Below are positions 62,635 to 64,000 of a stretch of 64,000 bases of DNA, piece after piece. Every line of letters starts with the position of its first letter. Position 1 is the stretch's first letter. This stretch comes from Desmodus rotundus (Eukaryota; Chordata; Mammalia; Chiroptera; Phyllostomidae). Location: assembly GCF_022682495.2 (NCBI RefSeq), contig NC_071387.1:148598347-148662346 (forward strand), given 5' to 3'. Both the position numbers and the translations under genes were made by a program. A model generated the notes under the pieces. The model did not search any database and was not told the origin of the DNA. It was given only the letters and a program-made list of their open reading frames with translations.

Positions 62635-63285
62635 ACTGGAGGTAAGCAAAGATATAAAGCAACTGGAACTCTCTTACCCTACTGGTGGGAATGTAACGTG
62701 GTTCAAAGATTTCAGAAAACAGGCAATATTTTAAAATGTTAATTAGACACATGTGACCCAACAATTCCACTTTTAGGTTTTTACTAAGGAGAAATGAAAA
62801 CCTATGTTCACACAATACTTGTACCCGAACCTTCATAGCTGCTTTATTCACAGTAGCCAAAAACTGGAAACCATCCAAATGTCCTCCAATAGGCAAACTG
62901 ACAAGGGAAATGTAATATACCCACACGACGTAGTACTGCCCCACCATGAAATTTTTTAAAAAGGAACCAAGTTTGTGTAGCAACATGGGTGAATCTCAAG
63001 ATGATTATGCTGAGTAAAAGAACACAGACACTTTCTAGGAAATGCAACTAATCTATAGTAAGAAGAGGTAAATCAGTGGTTGCCTGGGACGGAGGGAGGG
63101 ATGGCCTGACAAGGGCCTGAAGAAACTTTTGTGGGCGATGCCAATGGACTGTGTCTCGATGGTGGTGGTGGTTTCACAGGTGTATACAAAGAGCCAAGCT
63201 CAACTTGTATACTTCAAGTGGATAGAGTTTATTGTATATAAATTTTATTGCAATAAAGCTGATTCTAACTTTTTTTAAAAAAGCA
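62635..63285 (+). mobile_element. Old L1 3' end, sense
   Basis: ctactggtgggaatgtaacg, attccacttttaggttttta, tgctttattcacagtagcca, gtggttgcctgggacggag, ending in ttgcaataaagctgattcta: sense L1M-type ORF2 end plus 3'UTR. Confidence 0.8.
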
Positions 63286-64000
63286 AGAGTGTAAATTAAC
63301 CATGGCCTGAAACTATATTAATAAAAATAGAAAGGGTTTGTATAAATAAGAAGGGAAATTCAACCCCCCTTCCCTGGCAAGTAAACAAATAAATGCGTAG
63401 GTTGTAAAGGCTGGAAATTTGATCTTGAGCAAGAAAAAGGGAAGCAGCGAGTTATGTAGTTGTTATAATGAGAAAGAGGATGAACCGCTACATCCTGAAG
63501 GAATTATCTTTGTTTCAGTTGGGCTTGCCTGAGGCTGAGCTGTCAGGACCTGATTTATGGGGACTTCCCAGACAAGAGAGTGCAGGGCACACCCAGCAAT
63601 GCTGGAAGGGAAGCTCCTAGAATCAAGACTGAGTTTGTGTGGGTGTCTTCTGAAGTGCATCCGTTTGTCTTTGTCTGCACAGAAGGCAGTTTCGTTGTTT
63701 AATGAATGAACAAAGGATGTGTAAATTGAGCAGTTTTCAAAGTTTGAAAAGTCTATAGTCACTGATAGTTTATAAAAAAATGCAAAGTGGATTTAGCAAT
63801 GATTAAATTTTTGCAATTTTAAAAGCAAGTTAGCTATTATGAAAATCCTTGTCAAAAACCTATGAATGCCATACAGTCCTAGTATAATGTATTAATTCAC
63901 ATGATAATATCAAAAATAATTACTATTAAGAGGATGAAAGGAAAGTCACATGAGTCCCTTCTCCTTCCCTACCAGCACAGTTTCTGTACACCCTTTGCTG

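Larger units (their letters stand above)
61357..64000 (+). other. LVRN: Start of LVRN intron 19
   Basis: Donor gtaagt. No sequence resembling the last laeverin exon is present. Holds an L2 relic and an old L1 3' end (listed separately); 63290-64000 is AT-rich with nothing recognised. Confidence 0.65.

Noticed and set aside
61357..64000. Search for the last LVRN exon, including the candidate acceptor at about 63518
   Set aside because: Sequence after the candidate acceptor (ttgggcttgcctgagg) does not resemble the laeverin C-terminus; the exon is presumed outside the window.

Overview
This is a stretch of mammalian nuclear DNA, most likely from a bat. Evidence for a mammal: one multi-exon gene with GT-AG introns, abundant L1/L2/MIR relics, a MER20 hAT element and a processed ribosomal-protein copy. 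Evidence for a bat: at least seven tRNA-derived SINEs of the VES type, in both orientations, plus mariner-type DNA transposons. I cannot name the species.

The only protein-coding gene I can support is LVRN (laeverin, aminopeptidase Q), an M1-family zinc metallopeptidase, on the + strand. Nineteen coding exons were traced from the ATG at 10668 to 61356. They join in frame without a stop or frameshift and give 945 codons. The final short exon (about 45 residues in the known family) is not in the window and should lie beyond 64000. Exon 1 sits in a CpG-rich block (about 9540-11500) that must hold the promoter and 5'UTR. The zinc site (H415, E416, H419, E438) and the catalytic Tyr (about 504) are intact. 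Two features stand out: the first residue of the exopeptidase motif is Arg379 (RAMEN, against HAMEN in human laeverin and GAMEN in most M1 enzymes), and intron 5 needs a GC donor instead of GT.

Layout: 1-3530, two adjacent antisense L1 fragments, the second interrupted by a full-length RPS3A retropseudogene with 16-bp target duplications. 3535-3975, an LTR-like segment. 4000-5890, an L1 with a 5' inversion (twin priming). 5890-9540, mostly unique intergenic DNA with two VES SINEs and a MER20 with perfect 8-bp target duplications about 2.3 kb upstream of the LVRN ATG. 9540-11362, CpG island and exon 1. 11363-23976, intron 1, largely old L1 in its middle third, plus a second twin-primed L1. 23977-61356, exons 2-19 with introns holding mariner remnants (introns 2 and 4), VES SINEs, L1, L2 and MIR relics, a solo-LTR-like segment (intron 15) and a 30-copy 20-bp minisatellite (intron 16). 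61357-64000, start of the last intron with L2 and L1 relics.

I found no CRISPR array, operon, tRNA or rRNA gene, and no clearly new gene system. The best candidates for follow-up are the Arg379 substitution, the GC-AG intron placed between the two halves of the zinc site, and the MER20 upstream of a placenta-associated gene. All similarity statements come from reading the sequence against remembered family features; no database search was run.
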